Source: Parabacteroides sp. AM08-6
GTDB lineage: Bacteria; Bacteroidota; Bacteroidia; Bacteroidales; Tannerellaceae
Length of the DNA stretch: 64,000 nt
Reading direction: 5' to 3'
Assembly: GCF_003473295.1 (NCBI RefSeq)
Contig: NZ_QRMP01000001.1
Coordinates: forward strand, 372,001-436,000
The notes below the pieces were generated by a model that was given only the letters and a program-made list of their open reading frames with translations, made no database searches and was not told the origin of the DNA. A program made the translations under genes and the position numbers. Below are positions 63,201 through 64,000 of the stretch, piece by piece; position 1 is the stretch's first letter, and every line of letters begins with the position of its first letter.

Positions 63201-63968
63201 TTAAAGCGCAGCTTTCTTGTTCGTGAAACGTAATCCATCGTTATCATGATAACAAGCCCATTCATCCACGATAGCACCTTCCGGTCCAGCCATCATAAAA
63301 TGGAATGTCTCAAGTTTTTTCAAACGCAGAATGTCACCGACTTTCTGTACTGCGAAATTCTTACTCTTAATCGGTCCGTGACTGGCAGGAATAGCCGGTG
63401 CATTCGGAGTTTCATCACCTATTTCCGAGAAGTTATAAACCCAGCCTTTTTCTACCATCCATGATTCATGTTTAGCAGGGAATTTGGTCTTCACATGCGC
63501 ATGTTCAGGAATCATTTGTCCCGGCAACAAATAGATGGCGTGAGCAAAGTAACCATATTCAGCATCGTTTATCCAGAAAACGCCTCCCATACCTACATTT
63601 TCAAAATCGCCCAGACCGAAATCTGTTACCCACATTTCTTTACCCATAAATTCGGTAAAAGGAACACCATAAAAATCAAACATGTCTTTCATTGCCTTCA
63701 TGGCAACATCTTGTTGAAACTTGCCGTCCTTATAGAAATCGGCATTTGTGTACTTTTTAGAATAAGTCATTTCTTTATTAATTTTACAGTTAGTTTTTTT
63801 ATTACATTCATTTCCGCAATCACTGCCACATTGCTCGGTACATTGTCCTTTCCCAGCAGCAGCACAACAAGTTGCATCTCCCGAAGTAGATGTTTTTCCG
63901 GTACAGGCCACCATCGAGCACAAAAGCATTGCCACGGCAGCCGATTTGAAATTGAGTCCTTTTTTCAT
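63201..63968 (-). CDS. Secreted Cys-rich cupin lipoprotein (D-lyxose isomerase-like)
   Basis: The 255-residue protein has a lipobox MVAC (Cys22). A linker follows with Cys34-Cys35 and a run of Cys at 43, 47, 51, 55 and 61 (CTEQCGSDCGNEC). A cupin domain then resembles D-lyxose isomerases: VTDFGLGDFENVG, LPGQMIPEHAHVKTKFPAKHESW with His-x-His and Glu, and a late His in TFHFMMAGPEGAIVDEW. These isomerases are normally cytosolic; lipidation and export are unusual. The start gives a complete signal; 15 nt separate it from the 1330-residue gene. The function could be metal or sugar binding. Confidence 0.8.
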   Translation of the reverse strand: MKKGLNFKSAAVAMLLCSMVACTGKTSTSGDATCCAAAGKGQCTEQCGSDCGNECNKKTNCKINKEMTYSKKYTNADFYKDGKFQQDVAMKAMKDMFDFYGVPFTEFMGKEMWVTDFGLGDFENVGMGGVFWINDAEYGYFAHAIYLLPGQMIPEHAHVKTKFPAKHESWMVEKGWVYNFSEIGDETPNAPAIPASHGPIKSKNFAVQKVGDILRLKKLETFHFMMAGPEGAIVDEWACYHDNDGLRFTNKKAAL

Positions 63969-64000
63969 TTTTATTTTATCATATAAATTAGTAATATTCG

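Overview
The window is a chromosomal stretch of a moderately AT-rich Bacteroidales genome, most likely Parabacteroides or a close Tannerellaceae relative (inference). Support comes from three sides: many genes are preceded by the Bacteroidota -7 box TAnnTTTG and lack a classical Shine-Dalgarno; a type V (Mfa/Fim) pilus operon of fimbrillin lipoproteins is present; and phylum-typical small genes occur (RRM RNA-binding protein, rpmB-rpmG-DUF4295, a PorD/DUF4835 protein next to coaBC and recN). I see no phage, insertion sequence, CRISPR array or rRNA. Three tRNA genes lie at 34.8-35.1 kb.

Layout. 0-10.4 kb: dnaB, corA, an RRM protein, a histidine kinase/response regulator pair, a TSCPD protein, folC, an MFS transporter, ispE and a methyltransferase. 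10.4-18.2 kb: a four-gene type V pilus operon (major pilin, anchor, minor pilin, lectin-like tip) on the minus strand, facing a divergent HTH regulator. 18.3-32.7 kb: mdh, a membrane protein/XRE pair, a YgiQ radical SAM protein, rlmB-ridA, a Spy-like secreted protein, the replication/repair/cofactor run dnaN-exonuclease-ADH-coaBC-porD-recN, and rpmB-rpmG-DUF4295. 32.8-43.6 kb: GT39-type membrane protein, nitroreductase, tRNAs, the run M20 peptidase-DEAD helicase-SAH/MTA deaminase-PNP, then DUF418-DUF3737-malY. 43.7-52.5 kb: a decayed cupin gene, two tandem AraC paralogues, a palindromic 22-bp repeat array, a secreted esterase, a diheme peroxidase, a second two-component pair and an acyl-CoA ligase.

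52.6-64 kb is the most unusual part. Reading leftwards on the minus strand it holds a secreted Cys-rich cupin lipoprotein resembling D-lyxose isomerase, a 1330-residue NPCBM/HzsA-like/diheme/FGE-like protein, a fused CcsB-CcsA cytochrome c synthase, then a compact VOC-dhaK-dhaL-lsrF module ending in a strong hairpin, followed by a beta-propeller lipoprotein. DhaK, DhaL and LsrF keep their catalytic residues, but neither a DhaM phosphodonor nor LsrK/LsrG lies beside them. My working idea, inference only, is that a ketose or AI-2-like dicarbonyl is phosphorylated by DhaKL, isomerised by the VOC protein and cleaved by the LsrF-type aldolase/thiolase, possibly linked to a periplasmic heme-dependent step.

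Other structural signals include a terminator-like hairpin between the major pilin and anchor genes, several long perfect inverted repeats at operon borders, and a possible leaderless mRNA for the YgiQ gene.
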